The notes under the pieces are model-generated. The model made no database searches. It saw only the letters and a list, made by a program, of their open reading frames with translations, and was not told where the DNA came from. Of a stretch of 64,000 nucleotides of DNA, positions 44,290 to 56,339 are shown one piece after another (within the stretch, counting starts at the first letter, position 1; the number at the start of each line of letters is the position of its first letter). The position numbers were made by a program, and so were the translations under genes. The stretch is taken from the NCBI GenBank assembly GCA_023375785.1, contig SZWC01007268.1:34499-98498 (forward strand), written 5' to 3'. The DNA is from Penium margaritaceum (lineage: Eukaryota > Streptophyta > Zygnematophyceae > Desmidiales > Peniaceae).

Positions 44290-47000
44290 CTGAAAGCTAT
44301 TCTACTGCAGGAGTGCAATCACGGGCCACATGTGATCTGGCATGCACCTCCTCTTCAAGAAGTGCACGTTGGTGATCTTTGCAAAGCACACACATGGAAT
44401 GAAAATGGTGTTAGACATCATGAATGAAGTTGAAGGCAGAGTTCAAATGAAGTAATGGCAATCAAAACAAGCTCACCCAGACTCACCAAGGGCCAAAGGA
44501 GTGGTTGATGCTATCAACTTCAGCATGGAAGACTATCCATGCCTCCTCACGATCCTCGGCATCATGGTGGTCGACCCCTTCCTCGTCACAGGACACAGAG
44601 ACAGGGTTGACGACCTCCCTCCCCCCTCCCCTCCCCTCCTCCTCTTCCCCTTCCCCATCCCTCCCCTCCTCGTCCTCCCCCTCCACATGCTCCTCCTTCT
44701 CCTCCTCCTCCTCCTCCTCCTCTTTGGCAGGGGATGCATCATCCGCCTCAACATCTCAGTATCCCATGGCGTCCACGTTAGTCCGGCAGGAGGCCCGCAT
44801 GCGACGCTCAGCGTCTAGCTCGGAGACGAGTGCGGCCGCCATGTGCTCGGGGCTTGGGGCCTCCATATTAGGGCATGCCCGCCGGACATGGCCTTGCTTT
44901 CCACAGCGGGCACAAATGCGCCGTTTCTTCATCTTCGCGTACCTGTCCAAGCGCACTGTGGCTGGCCGCCCGCGCCTGCGACTTGGGCCTGGCTGCTTCC
45001 ACTTAGGCTACTTACTCTGCCGGCTTCACCTGCCGCACCTTTGGCAATGGGAACGGGGCATTGTAGGTCTGCTTGTAGCTCAGGTTCAGGTAGCCGAAAT
45101 CAACGTACGCTATGGGGTTCAGCGCGTTCTCCAACAGTAGGCTGCATGCGTGCGGGCACGGCACCCCATACTCCTGCCAATGTCCACACGAATAGTCCTT
45201 GGTGGTGAGGTTGATGTCACGTGGAGTGCCGTTACGACGCGTGGCTTTGCCGCTGTGCCATGGTCCCGTCTCGTCGCCATCCAGGTTGAGTGAATACTTT
45301 GTGTTGCGGTCGCAGTTATTCTTCAGCCTGAGGTAGAGCGGAGGCGCGACATTGCCCTCGGCGTCGTCTGCCATCCTGCGCCGAATGTACCACAATCGCT
45401 GCACAAACACTTGCACGTTCACGAAACAAAAATACGGATACATCTTCCTGAGCTCCACCAGCTTGCCATTCAGAAACTCCATGGCGTTGCTAGTGGTATG
45501 CCTACCGCGAGAAACCGGGCAGAACAGCTTCCTCCAACGCTCCTTCGGGATGCCGGGCTCTCCATTCCCGCCCAGCAGGTAATCAACTGCCCTTGGCACT
45601 ATGCGCCGCATCTCTGCCAGGCATGCGTCCCAATCCACTTGCGTCGTCACGTGCGCCAGGTTCCAGAATAGTACCCCCGACCTGCCCTGGCACTTGGACT
45701 GCACGTTGCGCATAAGGTGCCACATGCAGTACGTGTGGATCGCCCCGGGCAGCTTGGCCTCAACAGCGTTGGCCAGTCCCTTCTCGCGGTCAGATATGAC
45801 CGTTGTTCCATATTGTACGGCCATGGGATACACTGCTGCAACCAACTCACAGAATTAGCTCCAGTTGTGCTCATCTTCCCCGGACACCAAGGCATACGCA
45901 GCGGGCATGGCGTTGTCATTTGCGTCAAAGAAATGCATGATGAGGAGTACCTGCTTGTGGCCATTTTTAGATGTGTGCCATCCATGACGAGGACCCGCCT
46001 TGTGTACTCAAAACCTCTCCTGCAGGCACCGGGTGTGATGAAAACTCTGTCGAAGGCGCTCGTGATACGGTCTTTCTCGGCTTTGGCGATGGCCAGCGGG
46101 TCAACCCTGAGCACCTGCATGGGACAGCATATTCCACATGTTGAGTCCCTAAAGTATGACATAGCTGAAGCGTTGAAAATTGAGTAGAGTAAACCAATGT
46201 GGGATAACGTACCTCGTCCACGTAACCAGGGAACATGCTCCATGAGTCCGACTTCTTGCTCTACATCTTCTCCAAACACACTTTCTTTACACGGTAAAGG
46301 GTGGTGTAGGGGACCTTCGTATTGGCCATTTCTTTCACGACCGCTTGCAGCGCTTTGGGCTTCACACATGGGTCCTTCGCGATGGTGCTCTCAATCTGCC
46401 ATGCAACCCACCTCATGGAGCGCACGGGGTTACCCCGGCCGAGGCCGGAGTCACAAAGGTGGCCATCCACGAACGACGTGATGTTGACTGCTCCGGGCTT
46501 CTTGCTGTACCTGACACAAACAATCCACAGGCACTTCTTCGTCGCATACTGCTTGCACCGCGCCACAAAGCGAGTGCGGTCGCTTTTCAACCACCTCAGC
46601 GTATTGCGGTTGTGAACCGCATACTCTTCCACTGCGGCTTTGCATATGGCCATGTTCTAAAATGTTGAGCCACCGGGGAAGTCCACCGCAACCTTCCGCT
46701 TCTTCAGGGTAGCATGTGGGGTGGAGTCCAAGATGCGGGCGGCGGCAGCCTTCGCCTTGGCATCGGCTGCCTTTGCCTCATGGTCAGATCAGACAGGCTG
46801 GCCCTTCACCGAGAGCACACGCCCGCCTACACGGGACATCCTGAGAGGACCCTCAGCTTGAGGGCGTGGGGTCCCGTCGACTACAAGGAGAGTGCATCGT
46901 TGTTGTCGACGGTGGGTGTCTGGCGCGTCAAGCACGGATCATCTATCAAGTCGTCGTCACTGTCGTTCGGTGGGAACCAGGATGTTGTGAGAGTTCCCCC
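44290..47000 (-). pseudogene. MULE B transposase (MuDR-type, SWIM)
   Basis: Near-complete but broken by a few stops and shifts. N-terminus: acidic PPNDSDDDLIDDP (about 46950), a nuclear-localisation-like TLKKRKV (about 46700), then FPGGSTF-stop-NM, where TAG at 46657-46659 replaces the Trp seen in MULE A. The MuDR DNA-binding domain spans 46653-46430. The first Asp is in VLVMDGTHLK (about 45981), the second in VISDREKGL (about 45791), and the Glu in SNAMEFLNGKLVELRKMYP (about 45479). The SWIM motif reads YSCGHWQEYGVPCPH, with the first Cys mutated to Tyr. A complete zinc knuckle, CARCGKQGHVRRAC, lies near 44910. An acidic tail (Glu-rich, 44750-44570) runs to a splice donor (TTG|GTGAGT, about 44480). 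A short last exon follows (about 44375-44300, RCMPDHMWPVIALLQ). Confidence 0.8.
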
Positions 47001-47664
47001 ACCTTTCAAGTGTGTGGTCCCCTCGATCGGGAGACATCATGGGCACCTTGTTCATAAGAATTGGCTCTATATAACTGGGATACCCACGGTCGTCTCGCAT
47101 GCACCGTCAACAAGGCCGCCATGGGCACGAGGAACATAATGGACGCTTCGATGCACCACAATGCACTACAAGGCGAGAACCCCCCACGAGCTGCTACTGT
47201 CGATGTGGATGAAACAACTTATACTGGCGATTGGTACGACTGCAGTTGAGGGAAGCACATGGTAGCCGTGCATGATGGGAGGTACATTGCGTCTTGGGAA
47301 ACCGGCAGGATGTGACACCTGACAGGATGTCAAAATCAGATACGAACGCGGTGGAACACACGTACTCGTTTCAGGAGGACCAATGTGCAATTTGTTAAAC
47401 TTCAACGATCGTTTAGACAACGGACTGAGATGACGCAATCGGCTCTATGATATGCAATGCGTTTCTATGAGCCAAAACATTGCATTATCGGATGTAAGAC
47501 CCCCGTCATGAAGGCGTCGGAGACCTAACGAACCACGTCAGATTGTTTCCATATTAGGCGTACGTCCGCCGACAACGGTCGTTTCCGCGTGGTCGCTGAA
47601 ATCTATGACACATATGTTAGAACCTTGCAACATATGTCAAGCATGCCCATGAATCACACTAACC

Positions 47665-47824
47665 GGGGGCACAGATGTCATGTCGTTTTCAACAATGGGC
47701 ACCACTGTCATTTCGATTCCGACTATGGACACCACATGCGTGTCGGTTTTGACTTTGGACACCGCCGTCGGTACGATTTTGAATATGGGCACCGGGGATC
47801 TATCGACCAAAACGATGGACATAT
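47665..47824 (+). repeat. right terminal 30-bp tandem array of MULE B
   Basis: Units begin at 47665, 47695, 47725, 47755, 47785 and 47815, exactly 30 bp apart, with the pattern ATGG(G/A)CACC-N6-8-g-t-n-cgattttgact. In one frame it encodes a 10-aa repeat (GHHCHFDSDY and variants), but the inverted partner arrays show it is terminal structure rather than protein. Confidence 0.85.
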
Positions 47825-47869
47825 AACAACTCCGTCCAAATAAGTCTCATGCACGAGTGCAATCCGGGA

Positions 47870-50060
47870 CCACTTGTGATCTGGTCTGCACCTCCTCCCG
47901 AGGGACTGGTCTTCTGTAGGCTCTGCAAAGCACACACATGGAAACGGGTTAGTCGGAGAAATGTGACTTAGGACTATGTTCTAAAATCCTTAATTTACAA
48001 CAAGGAACAATTGCAGGATTACAATGGGAAAAAATACAGGATTGCTTGCTAAAAAAAACTCACCACATGTCGAAAAAACGGTTGATGTTGTCCACCTCAG
48101 CATGGAAAGCCATCCACAACTCCTCACGATCCTCTGCATCATCGTGGTTGACTCCTTCATAGCCACTGGAGACTGAGACGGGGTCGATTACCTCCTGCCC
48201 CCCTCCTCCCCCTCCTCGTCCTCATCCTGTGTCCCCTCTTGATCCCCCTTCTCTCCCTCCTCGTCATCCTTGTCCTCCTCCTCCTCCCCATCTTGCCCCT
48301 CCTCCTCGCCCTCTTCCTCCTCCTCATCCTCCTCCTCCCCCTCCTCATCTGACTCTACCTCCTCTTGAGCACAAGGAGCATCCTCTGCCTCATCCCCGAA
48401 TAACCCCATGGCATCCACGTTCAACCTGCATGACACCCTCATGCATCGCTCTGCCTCTAGCTGTGTGATGCGTGTTGCAGCCATCTGCTCTGGGGTTGGG
48501 GCCTCCATGTTAGGACATGTCCGAAACACATGGTTTTACTTCCCACAGCGGGCGCATATACGCCGCTTTTTCACCTAGGCGTACCTGTCCAATCTCACTG
48601 TGGCTGGACGCCCGCCCCCGCGATATGGGCCAGGCTGCTTCCACTTCAGGGTAGACGGCTTTACAAGCCTCACCTTGGACAAGGGAAAAGGAGTGTAGTA
48701 CGTCTGTTTGTAGCTGAGGTTGAGGTAGCCGAAGTCCACGTACGCCACGGGATTGAGGATATTCTCGAGCAAGAGACTACATGCACGCGGGCATGACACC
48801 CCGTACTCACGCCAGTGGCCGTACGAGCACTCTTTGGTCTTGATGTTGACGTCGCGTGGAGTGTCATTTGGACACATTGTAGTGTCGCTTGTCCAGGATC
48901 CAGCCTCGTCCCCATCCAGGTCTAAACTATACTCCCGGCTGCGGTCACAATTATTTTTCACCATCAGGTACAGTGACGGCGCGACGCTGCCTTTGGCGTC
49001 ATGTGCCATCTTGCGGCGAATGTGAGAGCCTCTGCATGAACACGTGACGGTTGACGAAACATAAACATGGTTACATTTTGTTGCCGTTGAGGGACTCCAT
49101 GGCATTGCTGGTGGTGTGTCCTCCGCGAGGTACAGGGCAACAAAGCCTGCTCCATCGTTCCTTCGGGAATCCGAGCTCCCTATTACCACCCAGCAGGTAG
49201 TCCACAGCCTTTGGAACTGTCCGCCGCATCTCGGCCAGGCAGGCATTCTAATCCGCATACGTTCATGTGGGCGAGGTTCCAGAACAGAGAGCCCGACCTG
49301 CCCTGGCACCGGGACTTCATGTTTCGCATGAGGTGCCACGTGCAGTAGATTTGTATTGCACCTGGTCGTTTGGCCTCCACGGCGTTGACCAAGCCTTTCT
49401 TGCCGTCTGAAATGACCGTGGTGCCAACCTATGCGGCGGTCGGGTAGGCTGCTGCCACAAGCTCGCAGAACCACGCCCAGTTGCGCTCGTCCTCTCCAGA
49501 CACCAAAGTTAAGGCCGCGGGCATGGCGTTATAGTTTGCGTCGAAAACCTGCATGATCTACAGTACCTATTTGTACCCATTCTTCAGGTGGGTATCATCC
49601 ATGATGAGCACTCGCCGAGTGTACTCAAAACCTCTGCGGCAAGCTCTTGGTGTGACGAACACCCGGTCAAACACGCCAGTTTCCCAGTCCTTCTTAGCTT
49701 TCGCGATAGTGAGCAGGTCCACCTTCAAGAGTTGCATAAAATAGCATGTAAAACACGATTAGCCCGAAACTAAGAACAGAACTGAGGTTGTAGAAAAGAA
49801 CCATAAAAAGAAAAAAGGAAAAGTCATGTGTACCTCATCCACGTATCTAGGGAACATGCTCCACGATCAGATGTCTTCCCGTACATCTTCTCCAGGCAGA
49901 CCTTCTTCGCGTGGTATAAGGTGGTGTAGAGTACCTTGGTGATGCCGACCTTCGTTACGACCGCGTGCACCGCCTTTGGTGTTGCCGACGGGTCCTTTGC
50001 AAGGGTGCTTTCAATGTGCCATACCACCCAGTGGTACGACACATCGAAAGCGTGCCCATG
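47870..50060 (-). pseudogene. MULE C transposase (MuDR-type), truncated and decayed
   Basis: Aligns with the MULE B gene. A DNA-binding-domain remnant lies at 50040-49870 (WVVWHIESTLAKDP...YTTLYHAKKVCLEKM). The first-Asp motif is near 49600 (LLMDDTHLK), and the second-Asp motif reads VISDGKKGLVNAVEAKRPGA (about 49410). The C-terminal half is open at 49020-48580 (KNNCDRSREYSLDLDGDE). The SWIM motif is ruined (CSYGHWREYGVSCPR: both a Cys and the His lost). A zinc-knuckle remnant and a long Glu/Asp-rich tail follow (48450-48190), then a splice donor (catgtg|gtgagt, about 48063) and acceptor (gtgctttgcag, about 47925). The last exon is RRCRPDHKWSRIALVHE. The N-terminal part expected right of 50040 is absent, so part of the gene was deleted before copia D inserted. 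Confidence 0.75.
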
Positions 50061-50104
50061 ACGGACACTAACCGGGGACACGGTTGTCATGTCGGTTTTC
50101 ACTA

Positions 50105-50950
50105 AGCTAGAAACTACGCTAGAGTGCAGGTTGGAACAGTGGCGTTGTTGATGCAGCGTGCGGGCTTCCACGCTCGTTGCTTTGTCTGCTACCCCCTTAG
50201 TGTGCCACTAGAGTCTAATTCTGAGTACTCTAGATTTGTTACTCAAAAACGCGTGCGCTAGTGTTAGCGCCAGAAAGCACTTGAAAACTGGAAGTGACTG
50301 ATTAGTGATCAAGAATGGGCAACAATGGGAGACCCTTCCAAGTTCTAGCTCCCTCCCCAGCTCTGTAGAGATTGTTACTCAGCTAACCAGCCAATAAAAA
50401 AATAGACCTATTTTCTGGCAGGCAGGATTTTCTGGATGAGCCCTGCCAAACGGCCGACAGCCCAAAACCCGGGCATCATCCGTTTTGCCTGAAAACTGGA
50501 CCATACCATAATACGCACGGTGCTTACTTAGTCAAGCTGTCAAAATCAGTTACAAAATAGTAGTGAGGAGTTATGGCTGCCTAAATTCAGGTAGCATCTA
50601 CGCTAACCCCCCATACCAACAGTGTCAGAAAATCATGAAACTTGGACCCTAGGCATGACACAGCACAGTGAACACAACAACGCAGTCAAACGCCATACTG
50701 GACATGTGCAGACAGCAAATGCAGTGACAGTGCCTGTCGGCGGTATGTCTGCCGAGGAGGTCTGCCGATGGAGCTAAGCACAAAGAAGGGAGGAGGCTCC
50801 AGCAAATAGCGTATAGGCCTCAGCGTGCATCGGCTCCACCGGTCGACACTCCATCAGCACCGTGTCTCGCTGTTAGTCATCTACACGCCGATGTACACAA
50901 GCCTGGAGGACACAACAGGGCACAAGTGAGATGTGAGACAAAAACCAACA
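50105..50950 (-). repeat. 3' LTR of copia D
   Basis: 846 bp, colinear with 58138-58921 but holding two segments of ~35-45 bp that the other LTR lacks (for example around 50316-50355). In minus orientation it starts TGTTGG. Its other end appears to be AGCT rather than canonical CA, if the target duplication is read correctly. Confidence 0.8.
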
Positions 50951-51079
50951 ATCCCGCATGACTCACAGGCATAGTGCACATGGACAGGTAGAGAGCATAG
51001 GGACCAAGAAGACAGGGAGAGAGAGAACCTCACAGACGCACACTAGCTGCACTCACAACCTTCTTCAACGAGTCACGCT

Positions 51080-54000
51080 TCAGTGCCTTGGTAAAAAAAT
51101 GAGCCAATTGCTGTGCTGTCCCACCCACACAATGCTTATGCTACCGTCATGCAACAACGAACGCACAAGGTGATGCTCGACATTGATGAGATTTGTGCGA
51201 GTGTGGTACACGCCGTCATTGTCAGTAATGGCCATATCACTCTCATTTTCCTAGTGCAACGTGATGGATGGGACTGACTGACGTAACTCAGACAATAGAC
51301 GGCACAGTGACACGCTCTCACACGCACCAGAACCAAGGGCCACATACTCAGCCTAAGCAGTGCTAGGCAAAATGCAGCCTTGCTTGCCATTGCGCCAGGA
51401 TACAACCGTTCTCCCAACAAGAAAGATCCAACCAGTACGCCTCTTACCGTCTTGACTGCCGGCCCAATCATTGTTGGTGTATCCCGTCGCCACAACGGAT
51501 AGCTCTCGACGAAACATGAGACCTCGTCGTGGGGTAGAAACGACGTAGCGCAACACTCGGATCGCGACCTCAAAGTGGAGGTGACGCGGCTCCTAAGAGA
51601 ACTGTGCGAGGAGGTTGACATCAAACGCGACGTCTGGATGCGTCGTCGTCGCCAGGAACATCAGTGACCCTGTGATGCGCAAGTATGCAGTCACGTCTAC
51701 CAGTTCCCCCACCACGGTTGGATCAGATCTCTTGAGAATTACTTGACCATCGGACGACATGGGTGAGGATGCTCTCGGCACGAGGGGTAGGTCCTCAGCG
51801 AAGCGCCCGGCCAGGGTCTGGACGTAGGCGGCCTAATGGACATGCAAGATGCCCGTGGAGCGATCATGCTTAAGCTCCATGCTCCAAAAGACTCGTGCTG
51901 GCCCGAGGTCCTTCAACTAGTAGGCAGCGTGCAACATGTCCTTGACCCACTGGATGGTGGCTGCATTCAGCGATGCGATAAGCAGGTCGTCGACATAGAC
52001 GAGGACAGCGATGGGAGTCTGACCTCGTGAACTGATGAATAACGTGGGCTTGGCAGAGCCGCGAAGGAGGCCGTCACTAAGAAGTTTACGACTGATCTCT
52101 TGTATCTAGAAGCGCGGTGACTACTTCAAGCCATAGAGGGCCTTCCACAGCTTCCAGACCTTTTCCGAGCCGTCGTCGAAGCCTGGAGGCTGCACCATGT
52201 AGAGCTCCTCGCCCTCCGGTGAGCCATGGAGGTAGGCGTTACTCACATCCATTTTATGCAGTTCCCACCCGTGCTGGGCAACTAGGCTGAACAACACCCG
52301 GCTGGTGGAGAACCGACCGACCAGGACAAAGATCTGGTCTTAGTCGACCCCAGGGACCTGAGCGAACCCCTTGGCTGTGAGAAGGGCCTTGTACTTGTCC
52401 AGGGACCCGTCTGGCTTCCACTATTGCTAGAGAATCCACTTGGCGCCAATGGCCTTACGGCCGGGGAGGAGGTCAAAGAGCTCATAAACCTGATGTTGCC
52501 GAATGGCGGCAAGCTAGTCGGTGCATAAAGCCTCCCAGTGAGCAGCCTCGGAGGACGCCCGAGCCTCACGTAGGGTGGCTGGGTCCTCTGGCCACTACCT
52601 GGGATGGACAGTGAGGGCGTGCGTGTCCCACGACCCTGGTGTCTTCCGTGTGAGTGTGGCCGCAACGGCATTCTGGTGCTCTTGATGGAGCAAGACATAG
52701 CTCAGAGCTGACCCTGGATGTAGATCGGCAACAATTGACAGTGTGGCCAGGCTGAGTGCCTTGGTGACGGGGTCCACACTCAGGACCGTGGGAGTGGATC
52801 TGATTTGAGGTGAGGAATCTCGTGGGATGACAGAGGGTCATGGAGTGAGAGGAAGTTAGGAGGTGGCTTGAGTGCTCACTGTTGGCCTGGGTATAAGGAT
52901 CTCTCACGGACCACGTGTGTAGCGCACCGATACGGACAGGGCAGCCAGCCCTGAGGGGCTGGCGGACATAAACGAGGTAGGCGGCTCTGCGGGGCTAACA
53001 GGCACGGACGGGGCGGCCGGCCCTAGGGGGCTGGCGGACACGGACGGGGCGGCCGACCCTTAAGGGTTGTCGCATGGGGACAAGGCAGGCGGCCGTGAGG
53101 GACTGGCGGACACGGACGGGGCAGCCGGCCCTAAGGGGCTGTCTGACACAGATGGGGCAGCTGGCCCTGAGGGGCTGTCGGACATAGATGGGGCAGCGAA
53201 CCCTGAGGGACTGGCGGACACGGACGGGGCAGCCGGTCCTGAGAGACTGGCGGGCATGAATGAGGGAGCCGGCCTCGAGGGGCTGTCGGACACAGATGGG
53301 GCAGCCGGCCGTGAGGGGCTGGCGGACACTTGTGGGGCAACCTGCTCTGAGGGGGATGCGGACACGGACGGGGTAGCTGGCTTTGAGGGGTTGTCGGACA
53401 TAGATGGGACAGCCGAAGAAGACGGACCCGCAGGCGTAGATGATGGAATGCCATGACGCGGCTGGACAGAGGACGGACTCACCACTCCCCCATGTGACGG
53501 AAGGAACATCGACGCGCCGGAGTGAATGAGGTCGCGTGGAAACATGTCCTCAAAGAAGAGGGCAACGAGGGACTCGACGATGTAGTGTCGGGTGGGATCG
53601 CAGAAGTGCCATGCCTTTGACTGACACGAGACGCCAAGGAAAGTGCACGGACGACTGCGAGGCTCATGTTTGCCGCCTTGGTGTGGGGCACCCAGCCACA
53701 TGATGGCTATGCAGCCCCAGACCTGCGCCGGATGCAGGTCAGCGCGTTCTCCACAACAGTGCTCGTATGGGGTGGACTGACGAGGGATGGGTCCATGGGG
53801 AATCCAGTTCCAGACCCATGTCATGTAGGTAATGGCCTTGAAGTAGAAGCCATCGGAGATGCCAGATTCTACCCACATGGTGTGGATGGCGTCAGCCATG
53901 GTGTAGTTCCATCGCTCAAAGACGTCGTTCTAGGCTAGCGTATAATGTGCCGACGTCTCATGATAGACACCACGTGAGACAAGGAAGAGTGTGGTATCCC

Positions 54001-55004
54001 CCAGAAACTCACCACCGTGATCAAAACAGAAGCGGCAGAGAGGATGACCACACTCGCGTTCAGCACGGACAAGCTAGTCTCAAATGGTGGGAGCGGCGTC
54101 GTTCTTCTGTTGAAGGCAGAAGACCCATCGATAGCGCGAATAGTGGTCCATAAGTGTCAGTACGTAACGACCGTGCTCGCCGACTGACTCTGTTGGGAGG
54201 GGATCCATGACATCAAATTGAACCAGGTTGAGCGGGGCGGACGCTCGAGAGGCAGAGAGGGCATAGGTGGAACAATGCATCTTGCCTTGAGCGCAATAAT
54301 GGACTCAATGGGACACGGCAGTGGAAAGGTGGCTGGGTCAAGGCCCATGGCCGGCTATGTGCAAAGCATGCTATCAACAGCCGCAGAGTGGACGTGATAG
54401 AGGCGCCGATACAAGAGGCGCGTGTGCTGCGTAGACAAAGTGTTGGCAACAAACAGGTGGCCAGTATCGGCCGACGAGGAGGGGACAGAGGAAGAGGCGG
54501 ACAGGCGCGGCACGTGCCACAAGTTGCCACGGGTGGTGGCATGCAAAACGACACAACTGGACGGACGCAACGACACAGTGCCCACACCACACGAATGCAG
54601 AACGACCGTGCACATGCAATCAAGGGCGGTGACAAACAGGAGGTTGAACTCAAGGCCGGGGATAAAGTGAACATCAGTCAAGAAGACATCACCAATTGGA
54701 CCACGAAAATGAACAACGCGGACACCACGAACGGGTAACACGTGACAAAAACCCGTCCGAACCCCAGTGACATCGGTGACGGGACCAAGAACACTGAAAT
54801 CCTCACGCGAGGCCATCATGTGATATGTGGCCCCGACTCGATGATCCAGGTCTCTGACGGATCCTCGACTAGTGTGGCCAGGTCGCTGACAAACACATGG
54901 CAATGGGCAAGTGACGCTGACGAAGTGGACGGGGGTGCGAACCAGGAGTGCCAGTCATCTAGCCAGGCGACATCGTCACGAAGAGGATCACGAGGGCAAG
55001 ACAT
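51080..55004 (-). pseudogene. Pol of copia D (protease-integrase-RT-RNase H)
   Basis: A decayed copia polyprotein, read right to left. The protease motif near 54830-54850 reads WIIESGPHIT where WIIDSGATxHM is expected (Asp to Glu plus a one-base loss). A pre-integrase block lies near 54440 (LLYRRLYHVHSAAVDSM). Integrase starts at 54280 (LVQFDVMDPLP, RYVLTLMDHYSRYRWVF) and continues at 53899-53500 (MTWVWNWIPHGP, FFEDMFPRDL). A Pro/Ser/Ala-rich spacer is made by a minisatellite. RT runs from about 52600 to 51600, with the catalytic YVDD intact at 51987-51998. RNase H is at 51556-51090 (NNDWAGSQDGKRRTGWIFLVG, AEYVALGSG). Stops and shifts are frequent. It is the same lineage as copia E, which supplies the comparison. 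Confidence 0.85.
52925..53430 (-). repeat. 36-bp coding minisatellite in copia D
   Basis: About fourteen 36-bp units, seen on the plus strand as gggctggcggacacggacgg followed by ggcagccggccctgag. On the minus (coding) strand this is a 12-aa repeat, SxSPSGPAAPSV, located between integrase and RT. Copia E has a Pro/Ser-rich spacer in the same place without this array. Confidence 0.8.
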
Positions 55005-55138
55005 GGCAGAGGATGGGACAGACGGAGATACAGGACATGATCATAGCACCGACTCTATCATGCTGGGTGGGGAGGAACTAGCGACTACGCAACGCGCACT
55101 TCCCTAGGGAGGAGGGCGAGGAAGGCCAAGCTGAAGTG

Positions 55139-56200
55139 CTATGAAGTGCTCCAGCTGGCACTCGCGGGCGGAGGGTCCGACGGAGTAGACCGACTGCGAT
55201 GTGATGCCACCGGAGTCCAAGAGGGGGAAGAAGGCACCCAAGACGGAGGAGCAAGCGCGGACGGCTGTGGAGGAGGTTGCGGTGGGGCCCTCGCGAGTGG
55301 CGTAGATGCGCCAGGAGCAAGGATGGCCACGGCAGCGGTGGCAAGGTGACGCTCGCGTTGGCGATGCATGGCGGCGATGACGCGAGCCTCGTCGATCAGG
55401 AGCGGACACGTGTACCACCCGTGCCGTGACTGGCCACAATTTTGGCACATGAGGCTGGCGTTGCCGGATCCGCCAGTCTTTTGTTGAGGACCCTTACCCT
55501 TCTTGCCTCGCTTCTTCTTCTTGCCAGCCGAGGAGGCGCCGGAAGATGGTGCTACTGCTGGGGCGGCAACAGCCACTTAGGCGACAGCACGAGAGGCAAG
55601 GGACTCCGTGTGATGGATGTGTGAGTCCTGACAAGCTTCCTCGATGCGAAGGAAGAGCTCATATGCCCAGGGCATGAGGGTACCCTGGGCAGCCATCGTA
55701 GCGAGGACGTCCTTGAAGTAGTGGAAAAAGACGTCGGAGAAGGGGTCGATGACGCCGCGCTTGATGGTCAGGAGCACGAAGAGAGGGAGTGGCGTGGCGT
55801 CTCCAAGGTGGCGTAGGAGGTCCTCTGTGCGCTGCCATTAGGAGGTGACTGTCTCGATCTCCCCCATGCGAAGAGAGTTGAACTCTCGGAGCAGGCGGCT
55901 GGTCTCAACATCACTGGACAGGCGATGAGGGCGCATGAGTACGTTCCAGGCTACTGCTGGGTCAGGGAGTGCGCCAGTGGTAAGGTCGCCAAGGAAGGGC
56001 TCAAGGGCAAGGCGTGCGACAGGAGGGGCAACAAGGGCGAGGCCACACACAGCGCGACCGGCGTCATAGACCTGGTCGGCCTGTGTGGAGTTGAAGGGAA
56101 GGACAAAGTAGGGCCACAAGCCCTCCCCTTGTGCCCAGATCCGGAAGCTGAACTCCCAGCTTCGGAACTGGTTGCCAGCCTGAACTGGCGGCGGTGAGGT
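55139..56200 (-). pseudogene. Gag of copia D
   Basis: Minus strand. NQFRSWEFSFRIWAQGEGLW (about 56170) is a typical copia gag start. Gag sequence continues through LLREFNSLRMGEIETVTS to a stop at 55838, resumes (FVLLTIKRGVIDPFSDVFFHYF) to a stop at 55577, then a basic stretch (GKKKKRGKKGKG). The zinc knuckle CQNCGQSRHGWYTC at 55447-55406 is intact (CX2CX4HX4C). Two or three stops separate the parts. An in-frame start is not certain. An ATG at 56844 opens a Ser/Asn-rich reading that might be an N-terminal extension. Confidence 0.7.
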
Positions 56201-56339
56201 TTTGAAGTCCTTTAGCCTATGGCCGGCATCCAGAGTGGGGTGGAGGATTGACGTTACCGTCTGCTATTGGTGTAGGGTGTGTTGCTATGCTAGGTACTAC
56301 GTGGCATAGGAGACCGCAGGGCTCGCGTACCCGGGTGGA

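Larger units (their letters stand above)
42005..47837. mobile_element. MULE B, nested in MULE C
   Basis: 5.83 kb, from GGGCATAAATACTCCGG to ...CAACTCCGTCC. It is flanked by aaataattc (41996-42004) and aaataagtc (47838-47846), a 9-bp target duplication with one mismatch. The outermost repeat units at both ends share GGTCGATAGATCC in inverted orientation. Content, left to right: terminal array, ORF X (+), minisatellite, ORF Y (-), transposase (-), terminal array. The host sequence reads through the insertion: 'gtgaaaataattc' before it and 'tcatgcacgagtgcaatcc' after it align with the uninterrupted text at 44286-44325 in MULE B itself. Confidence 0.85.

Noticed and set aside
47665-47824. CRISPR-like array (30-bp period)
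   Set aside because: Repeats are contiguous without unique spacers, occur as inverted pairs at transposon ends, and the context is eukaryotic.
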